From an uncultured Prevotella sp. (GTDB taxonomy: Bacteria > Bacteroidota > Bacteroidia > Bacteroidales > Bacteroidaceae), in contig CAMJGE010000015.1 of assembly GCA_946405145.1 (NCBI GenBank), positions 1-48,698 on the forward strand: a stretch of 48,698 nucleotides of DNA, read 5' to 3'. The translations under genes and the position numbers were made by a program. The notes beneath the pieces are model-generated. The model did not search any database. It worked only from the letters and a program-made list of their open reading frames with translations, and was not told where the DNA came from. Numbering within the stretch: the stretch's first letter is position 1; each line of letters begins with the position of its first letter. This document shows positions 8,529 to 17,830 of the stretch, in pieces.

Positions 8529-9023
8529 TTATTTTCCATGTGATTTTTTGATCAATCTCTCAAGCAGAGGCATTGGATTGACCGGTTTCCCATTCTTTCT
8601 GACCTCAAAATGCAGATGCTCGGTGGTGGCGCGCCCAGTCTTTCCTGTCAGGGCAATCTTCTGTCCACCTTTGACTTTTTCACCCTCCTTCACATAGTTC
8701 TTTGAGTTATGTGAATAAAGCGTCTCAGTACCATCTGCATGTTTGATGATGATACACTTACCATAGCCATAATAGCTTTTCGACATCGTGACAACACCAT
8801 CGAAAACCGCATAAATAGTATCATTGGGTTTGGTCTTCAAATCCACCCCTGTATGACGATGAGACCCTCTATTGTTCTTATATGGACTGATAACCTTTGC
8901 ACCAGGTAAAGGGTAATAGCCATCGCCAGAACTCTCTGCAAGATTCTTTGTTTGACTACAGGATGAGAACAGGCACAGCAACATAACAGAAAACAAAACA
9001 CGCAATAATCTCATATTTGACAC
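8529..9023 (-). CDS. M23 (LytM) peptidase-family lipoprotein
   Basis: 164 residues. The lipobox is FSSC (Cys22). The LytM core has all expected metal ligands: H57 and D61 (HTGVD), H136 and H138 (EHLHFE), plus H105. It should therefore be an active zinc endopeptidase on peptidoglycan crosslinks, or an activator of amidases if it is inactive in vivo. It is short for the family, essentially a lipid anchor plus one catalytic domain with no LysM or coiled coil. It starts immediately after the pgeF stop, so the two are translated from one mRNA. The pairing with pgeF makes sense, since both act on cell-wall synthesis or quality. Confidence 0.9.
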   Translation of the reverse strand: MSNMRLLRVLFSVMLLCLFSSCSQTKNLAESSGDGYYPLPGAKVISPYKNNRGSHRHTGVDLKTKPNDTIYAVFDGVVTMSKSYYGYGKCIIIKHADGTETLYSHNSKNYVKEGEKVKGGQKIALTGKTGRATTEHLHFEVRKNGKPVNPMPLLERLIKKSHGK

Positions 9024-9833
9024 TTATTTAGGTTCGTGAACAACTACAGCCGTCAGAATACGCCCGGAATTAATTCCTAAGCGACGAGCAGAAAAATAGT
9101 CCTCATAGTGTTCATAAGTACAGATACCTGACACTTGAATTTGTTCGGATGGCAATCCTGCTTCGAGGAGTTGCAGACGGTTACATGCCCAAAGATCGAT
9201 ATGCCATTTCTCCTGCATCCCGCCATTCATGGCTGGCATTTTACAGCTGATAGACTCCATGAGGAAACCGGCTTCTGCAAACTGCGTATAGACCTCATCG
9301 CCCACTTCAAAGCTCTGAAGAGAAATACCTGGACCGATGACAGCCTTGAGTTTGCCTGCATCGGATCCATATGCCTCAACCATTGCTTTCACGGTATGCT
9401 GTACGATACGACTCACCGTACCGCGCCATCCTGCATGAATCACACTGGCGGCTGTATGCTCCGGATCATAGATGATAAGAGGGATGCAATCTGCAGTGGA
9501 AACACCGATACAAACCTCTTTTACATCTGTCATCAGGGCATCCACACCCTCCAAAACCGCTTGACGTTCTGAGACTGATAAATTCAGAACATCTTGTGTT
9601 ATACGTCGCACCTCTACCCCATGCACCTGATGTGGCATCAACAGACGGTTAGGCTGAATAGCAAGTGATTGACAAAGTAGCTGGCGATTCTTTTGAATAG
9701 CCTCAACATCATCGCCGCAAAAGAGATTGACATTGAACGCCCCGTAACACCCCTGGCTATAACCGCCATGACGTGTGGTACTGAAAGCCGTTACCTCATC
9801 AGCTAGATGATAATGGTGTAATTCGGGGATCAT
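9024..9833 (-). CDS. pgeF: Peptidoglycan editing factor PgeF (YfiH/laccase-domain family)
   Basis: 269 residues. The conserved metal site is present: H71 (HQVHG), C116 (TADCIPL) and H133 (HAGWRGT), with the RHGGYS N-terminal and GPGIS motifs. In E. coli the family removes wrongly built peptidoglycan precursors (L-Ser in place of L-Ala), and older databases call it a polyphenol oxidase. No signal peptide, as expected for a cytoplasmic enzyme. The start overlaps the obgE stop by 4 bp (ATGA), showing translational coupling. Confidence 0.93.
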   Translation of the reverse strand: MIPELHHYHLADEVTAFSTTRHGGYSQGCYGAFNVNLFCGDDVEAIQKNRQLLCQSLAIQPNRLLMPHQVHGVEVRRITQDVLNLSVSERQAVLEGVDALMTDVKEVCIGVSTADCIPLIIYDPEHTAASVIHAGWRGTVSRIVQHTVKAMVEAYGSDAGKLKAVIGPGISLQSFEVGDEVYTQFAEAGFLMESISCKMPAMNGGMQEKWHIDLWACNRLQLLEAGLPSEQIQVSGICTYEHYEDYFSARRLGINSGRILTAVVVHEPK

Positions 9834-11002
9834 GCTTCCTCTGGTTCTTCGTCGTATTCGAAATCGTCAAGATCCTCAATATCTTCCTCGTCAACATATT
9901 CGATGTCTTCGTCCTCACCCTCATCTGCCAGTTCCTGAGCAAAGCGACTCATATCCTTATCACGATGCACAAGTGTGTCTTCGGCTGTGATGGTAGCCAG
10001 TTTATTGCTCTCTGCATTGAGTTCACGCCACAACACATCCTTCAGCTCTTCCAGCCCATACCCCGTCACGGCAGAGATAAACACAACGGGCAGATCGTCA
10101 GGCAATGTCTCACGAAGCATCTCAACAAGTTCCTCATCGAGCAAGTCGCATTTTGTGACTGCTAGCACACGATGCTTGTCAAGCAGTTCAGGGTTAAACT
10201 GCCCCAACTCATTGAGCAGGATCTCATATTCCCGCTTTATATCGTCGGTATCTCCCGGTACCATAAAGAGCAACAAGGAGTTACGCTCTATATGTCGCAG
10301 GAAACGCAAGCCTAAGCCACGCCCTTCAGAAGCCCCTTCAATGATACCAGGGATATCAGCCATTACGAACGACTTGTTATCACGATAGCCCACAATTCCC
10401 AGTGAGGGTTCCATGGTAGTAAAGGGGTAATTAGCAATCTTAGGACGCGCATTGGAAAGCGCAGATACCAGCGTAGATTTGCCCGCATTGGGGAATCCCA
10501 CCAAACCGACATCTGCCAGGAGTTTCAGTTCCAGGATAATGGTCATCTCCTGCATCGGTTCACCAGGCTGTGCATAACGCGGTGCCTGATTAGTAGCCGT
10601 ACGGAACTGAAAATTACCAAGTCCACCTCGTCCGCCCTTCAGCAACAGGACTTCCTGACCGTCGAAGGTGACATCACACACATACTTTCCTGTTTCTGCA
10701 TTATAGACTACTGTGCCACAGGGGACATCGATATAGACATCCTTACCATCAGTACCGTGACATTTATCCTTGCCGCCATTACCACCATGTTCTGCAAAGA
10801 TATGACGTTCATACTTCAGATGCAACAATGTCCAATAGTTGTGATTGCCTCTCAGGATGATACTACCACCCTTGCCGCCATCACCACCATCAGGACCGCC
10901 GTTGGGATTATACTTCACATGACGCAGGTGCATGGAGCCTTTGCCGCCCTTACCAGAACGGCAATAGATCTTCACGTAATCTACAAAATTGCTTTCGGGC
11001 AT
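9830..11002 (-). CDS. obgE: Obg family GTPase ObgE/CgtA
   Basis: 390 residues. The glycine-rich Obg domain (1-160) is followed by a G domain with GFPNAGKST (169-177), switch II DIPG (216-219) and a TKCD base-recognition motif. A long acidic tail follows, with many Glu and Asp in the last 35 residues. This essential GTPase acts in late 50S assembly and stress control. The gene lies 9 bp after adk and overlaps pgeF by 4 bp in an hpt-adk-obgE-pgeF-M23 run. Confidence 0.97.
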   Translation of the reverse strand: MPESNFVDYVKIYCRSGKGGKGSMHLRHVKYNPNGGPDGGDGGKGGSIILRGNHNYWTLLHLKYERHIFAEHGGNGGKDKCHGTDGKDVYIDVPCGTVVYNAETGKYVCDVTFDGQEVLLLKGGRGGLGNFQFRTATNQAPRYAQPGEPMQEMTIILELKLLADVGLVGFPNAGKSTLVSALSNARPKIANYPFTTMEPSLGIVGYRDNKSFVMADIPGIIEGASEGRGLGLRFLRHIERNSLLLFMVPGDTDDIKREYEILLNELGQFNPELLDKHRVLAVTKCDLLDEELVEMLRETLPDDLPVVFISAVTGYGLEELKDVLWRELNAESNKLATITAEDTLVHRDKDMSRFAQELADEGEDEDIEYVDEEDIEDLDDFEYDEEPEEA

Positions 11003-11011
11003 ATTGATGGA

Positions 11012-11581
11012 TTATAAGTTGTCAATGACCTGACAGATATCTGCGAAGATACGGTCAAGTTCGCCAGAGCCATTGATATGATGATGCACTCCCTCATTCT
11101 TATACCACTCAATCAGAGGCTGGGTCTGACTGTGGTAAACTACGAGACGCTTCTTGATGGTCTCCTCATTATCATCGGCACGACCACTCTGCTGTCCACG
11201 AAGAATCAGACGTTTCATCAGTTCGTCTTCGGGCACGTCAAGTTCAATCATGGCAGCCACCTTGTCACCACGTTCATCAAGCATCTTTTTCAGAGCCTCT
11301 GCCTGTGGTATCGTACGGGGGAAGCCATCGAAGATGACACCTTTATGGTCACCAAATGAATCATAGACATTAGCAAGAATGCTCACCATCAGTTCATCAG
11401 GGATCAACTGACCGTTATCAATAAAACCAGCTGCAGTCTTACCAAGTTCTGTACCTTTCTTAATTTCACTACGAAGTACATCACCTGTAGAAATATGATT
11501 CAAACCGTACTTCTCAATCATTTTGTCACTCTGCGTGCCCTTACCAGAGCCCGGAGCTCCGAAAATTACAATATTCTTCAT
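11012..11581 (-). CDS. adk: Adenylate kinase
   Basis: 189 residues. P-loop GAPGSGKGT (8-16), the AMP-binding region HISTGDVLR, GFPRTIPQAEAL, and RLILRGQQSGRADD with a short LID. The short LID has no zinc-binding Cys residues, so this is the short type of the family. It makes 2 ADP from ATP + AMP in the cytoplasm. It follows hpt by 32 bp, so the two purine nucleotide enzymes share a transcript. Confidence 0.97.
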   Translation of the reverse strand: MKNIVIFGAPGSGKGTQSDKMIEKYGLNHISTGDVLRSEIKKGTELGKTAAGFIDNGQLIPDELMVSILANVYDSFGDHKGVIFDGFPRTIPQAEALKKMLDERGDKVAAMIELDVPEDELMKRLILRGQQSGRADDNEETIKKRLVVYHSQTQPLIEWYKNEGVHHHINGSGELDRIFADICQVIDNL

Positions 11582-11613
11582 CCTGAATGTTTTGGTTGTT
11601 GGTTATTTTAAGT

Positions 11614-12150
11614 TTATTCCACTATCGTATATATATCCTTCAGCTCTCGTCCCTGATGATCATAATCCAAACCATAGCCAATGATAAAGTCATCTGGAAT
11701 ACGGAAGGCAACATAATCGAGTTTCAACTCCTCTTGCAGCTTGTCGGGTTTGAAAAAAAGCGTGCAGATATGTACGGAAGCGGGATTACGCGTGCCTAAC
11801 GACTCTATCATATTCTTCATCGTATGACCGCTCTCCACAATATCTTCAACAATAATAACTGTACGACCTGACAAATCCTCATTGATACCCAACACTTCCT
11901 TAATCTTACCCGTTGAAATAGTACCCTCATATGAGGCCAACTTCACAAATGAGATTTCACAGGGGATGGTCATCTCGCGCATCAGATCAGCAGCAAAGAT
12001 AAACGCTCCGTTAAGTACACCCAAAAACAAGGGAACCTTACCTTCCATATCCTTGCTAATCTGCTGTGCCAGGGCTTTAACACGCTCCTTGATCTCTGAT
12101 TCAGTAATCGACGTTTTGAATGTCTTATCCTTAATTTTAACGATACCCAT
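11614..12150 (-). CDS. hpt: Hypoxanthine phosphoribosyltransferase
   Basis: 178 residues. The PRPP motif VIIVEDIVESGHT (98-110) has both acidic residues E102 and D103; the flexible-loop region is around LASYEG. It salvages hypoxanthine (and usually guanine) with PRPP to IMP/GMP. The ATG follows a TAATTTTG box by about 25 bp. It is divergent from nnr. Confidence 0.95.
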   Translation of the reverse strand: MGIVKIKDKTFKTSITESEIKERVKALAQQISKDMEGKVPLFLGVLNGAFIFAADLMREMTIPCEISFVKLASYEGTISTGKIKEVLGINEDLSGRTVIIVEDIVESGHTMKNMIESLGTRNPASVHICTLFFKPDKLQEELKLDYVAFRIPDDFIIGYGLDYDHQGRELKDIYTIVE

Positions 12151-12175
12151 ACGCTGAAAAGATTAAAAATTTCTG

Positions 12176-12183
12176 CAAAATTA
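12176..12183 (-). promoter_or_regulatory. -7 element of the hpt operon promoter
   Basis: TAATTTTG on the minus strand, 25 bp before the hpt ATG, in the 89-bp gap shared with the divergent nnr gene. Confidence 0.55.
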
Positions 12184-12226
12184 CAAAAAATCTGCCAAAC
12201 TCTGCTATTCGTTAGCATATTTTTCG

Positions 12227-12234
12227 TATTTTTG
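12227..12234 (+). promoter_or_regulatory. -7 element of the nnr promoter, almost touching the start codon
   Basis: TATTTTTG ends 5 bp before the nnr ATG at 12240. The expected transcription start would fall on or next to the ATG, so the mRNA is probably leaderless. Confidence 0.55.
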
Positions 12235-12239
12235 CACCT

Positions 12240-13751
12240 ATGAAGATATTTACAAGCGCTCAGATACATGAGCTGGACAAATATACCATCGAACATGAGC
12301 CCATTAAATCTATCGATTTGATGGAGAGATCAGCCAAGGCCATAACCCAGGCTATTACCGACCAATGGAATAGCTCTACCCCTATCATTGTTTTTGCCGG
12401 ACCTGGTAATAATGGTGGCGATGCGCTGGCTGTTGCCAGAATGCTTATTGACAGAAATTACGATGTAACTGCATATCTTTTCAACATATCCGGACATCTC
12501 TCAGAGGACTGCGCTATTAACAAAAAACGACTTGAGGAGAAAAGAGCCAAAGCACTTATTGAGGTGATTCAAGAGTTTGAACCGCCATATCTGAAAGAAG
12601 ACATGCTGGTTATTGACGGACTGTTTGGTTCAGGACTTAACAAACCACTTGCTGGTGGTTTCTCATCTCTTGTGAAATACATCAACTCCAGTCCGGCAAA
12701 GATTGTCAGCATTGATGTTCCATCAGGTCTGATGACAGAAGACAACTCCTACAATGTGCGTGCCAATATCATCAAAGCTGACCTGACGTTGACATTACAA
12801 CAAAAAAAGTTATCATTCTTCTTTCCTGAGAATCAGGTATTCATTGGAAAACAGAAAGTCCTTGATATCCGCTTAAGTCAGGAAGGTATTGAGAAAATCA
12901 ATGCTGACTATACATTATTGGAAGAAAAAGACATCCGTCAACGCTTCATGCCCCGTGATCCTTTTGCCCATAAAGGCAAGATGGGTAATGCGCTGATCAT
13001 TGCAGGCAGCTATGGCATGGGCGGTGCAGCAGTTCTTGCCACTAAAGCCTGTCTGCGTTCTGGAGCAGGAAAGGTAACAGCGCACACGCCCAAATGCAAC
13101 TATCTGACTATGCAGACCAGTGTACCTGAGGCAGTCATCCAATTCGATCGTGAGGAAACAACTTTTTCGGAAGCTGTCGATACCGAGGACTTCAACGCAG
13201 TAGGCATTGGACCTGGATTAGGCACCAGTGAGCAGACCGCTATTGCCATTATCGCCCAGTTACGTCGAACACAATGCCCATTAGTTATTGATGCTGATGC
13301 CATCAATATCCTGGCGAATCATAGAGCTTGGCTACAACAATTGCCTAAAGGCATTATCATGACCCCGCATCCTAAGGAGTTTGATAGACTGGAAGTACAT
13401 TGTACTGACAGTTATGAGCGCTTGACGAAAGCCCGCGAAATGGCAAAACGGCTCCAAGCCTTTATTCTGCTGAAGGGCCATTACACCACCCTCTGTCTGC
13501 CCGATGGTCATGTGGTCATCAACAGCACTGGCAATGCTGGTATGGCTACAGCTGGTAGCGGTGATGTTCTCACAGGTATTATCACAGGATTGCTGGCACG
13601 CGGCTATAAGAAAGAAGATGCCTGCATCATAGGTATGTATCTGCACGGACTGGCTGGTGATGCCGCTGCCCGGGAATTGGGCGAAGAGAGTGTCATTGCC
13701 GGTGATATTATCCAATATCTTCCACACGCATTTAAACGACTGAATGAATAA
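12240..13751 (+). CDS. nnr: Bifunctional NAD(P)H-hydrate repair enzyme (epimerase + ADP-dependent dehydratase)
   Basis: 503 residues, two domains. The N-terminal NnrE/YjeF_N epimerase (about 1-215) has GPGNNGGDALAVARM, GLFGSGLNKPL and SIDVPSGL. The C-terminal NnrD dehydratase (about 225-503) has a ribokinase-like fold with GMGGAAVLATKACLRSGAGK, GPGLGTSEQT, MTPHPKEF and AGSGDVLTGIITGLLARG. Together they repair hydrated NADH and NADPH. The ATG chosen gives the family N-terminus MKIFTSAQIHELD, which supports it even though the promoter box lies only 5 bp upstream. Confidence 0.96.
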   Translation: MKIFTSAQIHELDKYTIEHEPIKSIDLMERSAKAITQAITDQWNSSTPIIVFAGPGNNGGDALAVARMLIDRNYDVTAYLFNISGHLSEDCAINKKRLEEKRAKALIEVIQEFEPPYLKEDMLVIDGLFGSGLNKPLAGGFSSLVKYINSSPAKIVSIDVPSGLMTEDNSYNVRANIIKADLTLTLQQKKLSFFFPENQVFIGKQKVLDIRLSQEGIEKINADYTLLEEKDIRQRFMPRDPFAHKGKMGNALIIAGSYGMGGAAVLATKACLRSGAGKVTAHTPKCNYLTMQTSVPEAVIQFDREETTFSEAVDTEDFNAVGIGPGLGTSEQTAIAIIAQLRRTQCPLVIDADAINILANHRAWLQQLPKGIIMTPHPKEFDRLEVHCTDSYERLTKAREMAKRLQAFILLKGHYTTLCLPDGHVVINSTGNAGMATAGSGDVLTGIITGLLARGYKKEDACIIGMYLHGLAGDAAARELGEESVIAGDIIQYLPHAFKRLNE

Positions 13752-14829
13752 ACGCATGAAACGTCTATTTCTTGGTTTTGCTTTCATCATTTGTCATTTA
13801 TCAGCTGTACTGGCACAGACAGCTACCAGTACCTATATACCTGGTGTAACCCCTGAAGGCGCCATCTATCTCCTTCCTAAAACTGGCATCAAAATTACAG
13901 TCTTAGTGGAGAAGACGACCTATACCCCCGGAGAACTCTGCAAATACGCAGAGCGTTACCTGCGTATCAAGGGCGCCTCTCCTACTCCATCTGTCAGCTA
14001 CCGCATCATCAGCATCCATCAGGATGCTTTTGCCGTCGCCGACACCTCCAAGCATTATGCCATAGAATTCAATGCCAAGACAGTAGCTACCAATATCAGA
14101 CTTTCCGATGATGGCATTCTGCTTGCCATCAATGCAGAACCTAACAGACTGCCTGAGACAAAGCCTTTCGTAGCAGCACCTCGGCCTGCCAACATGAACC
14201 CCCGTCAGTATATGAACGAAGAGACATTGGCAGCAGGAAGCACTGCTAAGATGGCTGAACTGATTGCTCAAGATATTTATGAAATCCGAGAGAGCCGCAA
14301 TCTGTTAGTACGTGGACAAGCAGACAATATGCCTAAGGATGGAGAACAGCTTCGACTGATGCTTAACCAACTCGACAAGCAGGACTTGGCTATGACCAGC
14401 CTCTTTACTGGTACAACCACCAAGGATACAACTGAACATATCATGACCATCATCCCCGAACAGACTTCCGAAAAGAAGGTGCTATTCCGTTTCTCTCAGA
14501 AGTTGGGGGTATTAGAAAGTGACAACCTCGCGGGCGTACCTTATTATTATATAGCAGAAGATCTGAAGACAGTACCGCCTGCTGAAATCATTGACTCGAA
14601 GAAGAAAAACAAGCAAGCACAGGGGGTCTATGTGAACATCCCTGGCAAACTACGTTCTACCATCAGCGATGCTCAAGGAATTGTTAACACTGCCGAGTTT
14701 CCTGCAGGACAGTTCGGCAACGTAGAACTCTTAAGTGGTGCACTTTTCAACAAACGATACACCACCCGCCTATGGCTTCATCCGCTCTCCGGAGCCGTTG
14801 AGAAAATTGATGTTGAGCAGTCTAAATAA
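13744..14829 (+). CDS. DUF4831 family exported protein
   Basis: 361 residues with a signal peptide that ends in AVLAQ. This start overlaps the nnr stop by 8 bp. A second ATG at 13756, 4 bp after the nnr stop, gives a tidier signal peptide (MKRLFLGFAF...) and may be the true start. The body matches my memory of DUF4831, a Bacteroidales-specific family with no known function (YTPGELCKYAERYLRI, IRLSDDGILLAINAEP). No catalytic motif stands out and no transmembrane segment follows the signal, so it is probably periplasmic. Its coupling to nnr is positional and suggests no shared pathway. Confidence 0.85.
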   Translation: MNKRMKRLFLGFAFIICHLSAVLAQTATSTYIPGVTPEGAIYLLPKTGIKITVLVEKTTYTPGELCKYAERYLRIKGASPTPSVSYRIISIHQDAFAVADTSKHYAIEFNAKTVATNIRLSDDGILLAINAEPNRLPETKPFVAAPRPANMNPRQYMNEETLAAGSTAKMAELIAQDIYEIRESRNLLVRGQADNMPKDGEQLRLMLNQLDKQDLAMTSLFTGTTTKDTTEHIMTIIPEQTSEKKVLFRFSQKLGVLESDNLAGVPYYYIAEDLKTVPPAEIIDSKKKNKQAQGVYVNIPGKLRSTISDAQGIVNTAEFPAGQFGNVELLSGALFNKRYTTRLWLHPLSGAVEKIDVEQSK

Positions 14830-14833
14830 TAAA

Positions 14834-14870
14834 GAATGGGATTCCAACCGGAACCCCATTCTCTATTTAA
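14834..14870 (+). terminator. Terminator after the nnr-DUF4831 pair
   Basis: Stem 14834-14845 with 14850-14861 (12 bp, one mismatch), AACC loop, followed by an AT-rich tract. It lies between two converging genes and may work both ways. Confidence 0.7.
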
Positions 14871-14886
14871 TGATCTTATCTATTCA

Positions 14887-15885
14887 TTACTGAGCGAGCT
14901 TGCCGTCAGAACCAAGCACATTCACAATCTTGTGGATGTACATCTTCTTCATGTTCTCACGAGCGGGCTTCAGATACTGACGAGGATCGAAGTCTCCAGG
15001 ATGCTCAGCCAGGTGCTTGCGGATAGCAGCGGTCATAGCCAGACGAGAGTCTGAGTCGATGTTGATCTTGCAGACAGCGCTCTTTGAAGCCTCACGCAAC
15101 TGCTCCTCGGGGATACCGATAGCGGCCTCGAGGTGACCACCGTACTTGTTGATGGTGTTAACCTCGTCCATAGGAACAGAAGAAGAACCATGAAGCACGA
15201 TGGGGAATCCAGGAAGCTTCTTCTCAATCTCATGCAGGATATCGAATGCCAATGGCGGTGGAACGAGCACGCCGTTCACGAGTGTGCACTGCTCTGGAGT
15301 GAACTTGTGAGCACCGTGAGAGGTACCGATAGAAATAGCCAGAGAGTCACAACCTGTACGGGTAGAGAAGTCGATTACCTCCTCAGGCTTGGTATAATGA
15401 GACTCAGCAGCACTTACCTCATCCTCAACACCAGCGAGTACACCCAGCTCAGCCTCAACTGTTACATCAAACTGGTGAGCATAGTCAACAACCTTCTTAG
15501 CGAGAGCGATGTTCTCCTCATAAGGAAGGTGTGAACCATCGATCATCACAGAAGAGAAACCGTTGTCGATACAATCCTTACAGAGCTCGAAGGTATCTCC
15601 GTGATCAAGGTGCAGAACAATCTCAGGATGCTCGCAACCGAGCTCCTTTGCATACTCTACAGCACCCTTTGCCAGGTTACGGAGGATCGTGCCGTTTGCA
15701 TAGTTACGTGCACCCTTTGAAACCTGCATGATAACAGGAGACTTTGTCTCTACTGCAGCCATCACGATGGCCTGCATCTGCTCCATTGTGTTGAAGTTGA
15801 AAGCGGGGATAGCATAGCCACCAGCTACTGCTCTCTTGAACATCTCGCGTGTATTAACGAGACCTAAATCCTTGTAGTTTACCAT
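14887..15885 (-). CDS. fba: Class II fructose-bisphosphate aldolase
   Basis: 332 residues. The class II zinc site is present: HLDHGDTFE with D94 and H95, and a second histidine in SIGTSHGAHKF (H190). It splits fructose 1,6-bisphosphate to DHAP and glyceraldehyde 3-phosphate in glycolysis and gluconeogenesis. Length and the NTREMFKRAV N-terminus are typical. It is a single-gene unit with a TATCTTTG box about 43 bp before the ATG. Confidence 0.96.
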   Translation of the reverse strand: MVNYKDLGLVNTREMFKRAVAGGYAIPAFNFNTMEQMQAIVMAAVETKSPVIMQVSKGARNYANGTILRNLAKGAVEYAKELGCEHPEIVLHLDHGDTFELCKDCIDNGFSSVMIDGSHLPYEENIALAKKVVDYAHQFDVTVEAELGVLAGVEDEVSAAESHYTKPEEVIDFSTRTGCDSLAISIGTSHGAHKFTPEQCTLVNGVLVPPPLAFDILHEIEKKLPGFPIVLHGSSSVPMDEVNTINKYGGHLEAAIGIPEEQLREASKSAVCKINIDSDSRLAMTAAIRKHLAEHPGDFDPRQYLKPARENMKKMYIHKIVNVLGSDGKLAQ

Positions 15886-15928
15886 AATTGTTTTATTTAA
15901 AAATGAGTTATTTCGGCCTAACCGAGTG

Positions 15929-15936
15929 CAAAGATA
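15929..15936 (-). promoter_or_regulatory. -7 element of the aldolase promoter
   Basis: TATCTTTG on the minus strand, 44 bp before the ATG. No clear -33 TTTG is seen. Confidence 0.6.
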
Positions 15937-15949
15937 ATAAAAAAAGTAA

Positions 15950-16080
15950 AAAGGCAGAAACGTAAAAGGTAAAAAAACAAAAGCAGCCTGATTTTTTTAT
16001 ATTTATTTGCAAATAAAAATTGCCTTTAGCATCCTTTTGCAAGATGCACTTTTCATTTTACCTTTTACACATCTGCCTTT
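15950..16080. repeat. Imperfect 25-bp inverted repeat with an inner palindrome
   Basis: Arms at 15950-15974 and 16056-16080 are imperfect reverse complements (TTTTACCTTTTAC is shared exactly, followed by a few mismatches and CTGCCTTT). Between them are a perfect 16-bp palindrome TTTATTTGCAAATAAA (16002-16017) and a small hairpin GCATC/GATGC (16029-16047). It lies between the LytTR gene end and the aldolase promoter. It could fold as a terminator-like RNA or be a small non-autonomous element. Confidence 0.5.
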
Positions 16081-16097
16081 ATATCTTTTCGAAAGAG

Positions 16098-16808
16098 TTA
16101 CCCTAAGGTATGCTGATTAAGATATGCAAGCACTTCCTCTTTGTAGTTTTCAGAGATGGGTACATAAACATCGCCAAATACGATACGGAAGCGATCAACC
16201 AGTTGAACCTCTGGCATATGGACAATAAAAGAGCGATGTGTGCGCAGAAACTCTGGTTTGGGAAGGAAGTCGTCGAGTTTCTTCATCGACATCAGCGACA
16301 TAACCTTCTCGCCATTCTTCATGACGAAGCTCACATAGTCTTTCTCTCCCTCAATATAGAGAATATCATCCAACCCAACCCGCAATAACTTATAGTCACT
16401 CTTTACAAGCATAAAACGGTCACGCTTATACACATCCTGTTTCATGCAAATAGAGAACCACTCGTATGCTTTGTCTGTAGATTTCAGGAAATCCTCATAG
16501 GAAATAGGTTTCAACAGATAATCAAGAGCATTGGCTTTGAAGCCATCTAAAGCATATTGTGAAAAGGCTGTCGTAAAAATCACTTTGATACTTTTAGGTA
16601 AGACCTTCGAAAACTCCAAACCACTTAACTCTGGCATCTGTACATCCAGGAAAAGTAACTGAACAGGATCCTCGCGCAGATTCTTCATAGCTTGAATGGC
16701 GCTGTTGTAAGTGCCCTGCAAGCTCAAGTAAGGTGTCTTCTTGACATAGCTCTCCAGCAGCCCGGCTGCCAGGGGCTCATCATCGATAATTGCACAGGTA
16801 ATAATCAT
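16098..16808 (-). CDS. LytTR-type response regulator (efflux operon copy)
   Basis: 236 residues. Receiver domain (1-120) with acidic pocket DDE (9-11), phosphoacceptor D55 (FLDVQMP), T in FTTAF and K in LLKP. LytTR DNA-binding domain (about 135-236, with ILYIEGEKDYVSF and FLRTHRSFIVHMPEV). LytTR proteins bind pairs of about 9-bp direct repeats phased by about two helical turns. It overlaps the kinase gene by 4 bp and is the last gene of the six-gene efflux operon. It is a close paralogue of the regulator at 26398-27126. Confidence 0.94.
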   Translation of the reverse strand: MIITCAIIDDEPLAAGLLESYVKKTPYLSLQGTYNSAIQAMKNLREDPVQLLFLDVQMPELSGLEFSKVLPKSIKVIFTTAFSQYALDGFKANALDYLLKPISYEDFLKSTDKAYEWFSICMKQDVYKRDRFMLVKSDYKLLRVGLDDILYIEGEKDYVSFVMKNGEKVMSLMSMKKLDDFLPKPEFLRTHRSFIVHMPEVQLVDRFRIVFGDVYVPISENYKEEVLAYLNQHTLG

Positions 16809-17830
16809 ATGATAATCGTTATTTGTGAGGTATAAGTATTTCCGTCTTCACTGATTCCTTTCTGCCAGTCATAACGCCCAGAATAGGCTAAATCAAGACG
16901 CTGTTGAACCTGATTCAAGCCGATGCCGTGTCCACTTCTATCCTGTTCGTTTTTGGGATAATAAGAATTCTCGATAGTCACACGCAGTATATGCCCATCT
17001 TCCAAAATAGAAATATGGACGAAACTGGGGTTTGTAGGGCTAATACCATGTTTAAAGGCATTCTCTACCAGAGAAATAAACAACAGAGGCGCCACTTTCA
17101 GATGGGCATCCGACACTTGCTTAGTTAGTTTTACATCAACATCCTGCGACAATCGGATTTTCATCAGACTGACATAGTTCTCCAGAAATTGTATCTCATC
17201 CTGCAAATCCACCTGAGCCTCCTGATTTTCATATAGCATGTGGCGTAACAACCTTGAGAGTTGCTGGATAGCCTCTTGAGCTCTGGTTTGGTCAATTGCC
17301 GTCAGTGCATAGATATTGTTCAGCGTGTTTAAGAGAAAATGGGGATTAATCTGCGATCGAAGATTCTTCAATTCCGCTTCTGTCTTTGCAGCCTCAGCCG
17401 CCAGACGTGCTTCTTCATTGTGTTGCCAACGTAAAGCCAAAACAATACCTGTAGCAACCGCAGCAGAAACAGCAAGATTAAAGATATCGTGCATGATATA
17501 CGATATGGTTTCCAACCTAGTCATGATCCGAGGGCTGGGGACGTCGAATGCCTCATGAGCGAAAACCATCGAATAATGAAGGAGCAAACCCAAGCTCACC
17601 ACCATCAGAATGTTCCATAACAAGTAATAACGATGTTTACCTGTTACAAAGTAATGAGGTGTCAGCCACAAATAATTCATATAGAACACAACCATCATCA
17701 ACAAAGGTGATACACAGAACAACAGAAACTGCACTGGTGTCATATTACCACTACGCAGGAATGATACCGGTCCTAAAAACATGATAGACCACAAGGCTAC
17801 ATGCAAGAATATGACAACTCGCTTATTCAT
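16805..17830 (-). CDS. LytS-family sensor histidine kinase (efflux operon copy)
   Basis: 341 residues. Four hydrophobic segments in the first 135 residues, with almost no extracytoplasmic sensor domain, then a short coiled stretch, the His_kinase (PF06580) box with H164 (QINPHFLLNTLNN), and an ATPase domain with SLVENAFKHG and GHGIGL. It phosphorylates the LytTR regulator encoded next. Its start overlaps the end of the permease gene by 8 bp. Kinases with only membrane helices often sense their signal in the membrane or through the neighbouring transporter. Confidence 0.92.
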   Translation of the reverse strand: MNKRVVIFLHVALWSIMFLGPVSFLRSGNMTPVQFLLFCVSPLLMMVVFYMNYLWLTPHYFVTGKHRYYLLWNILMVVSLGLLLHYSMVFAHEAFDVPSPRIMTRLETISYIMHDIFNLAVSAAVATGIVLALRWQHNEEARLAAEAAKTEAELKNLRSQINPHFLLNTLNNIYALTAIDQTRAQEAIQQLSRLLRHMLYENQEAQVDLQDEIQFLENYVSLMKIRLSQDVDVKLTKQVSDAHLKVAPLLFISLVENAFKHGISPTNPSFVHISILEDGHILRVTIENSYYPKNEQDRSGHGIGLNQVQQRLDLAYSGRYDWQKGISEDGNTYTSQITIII

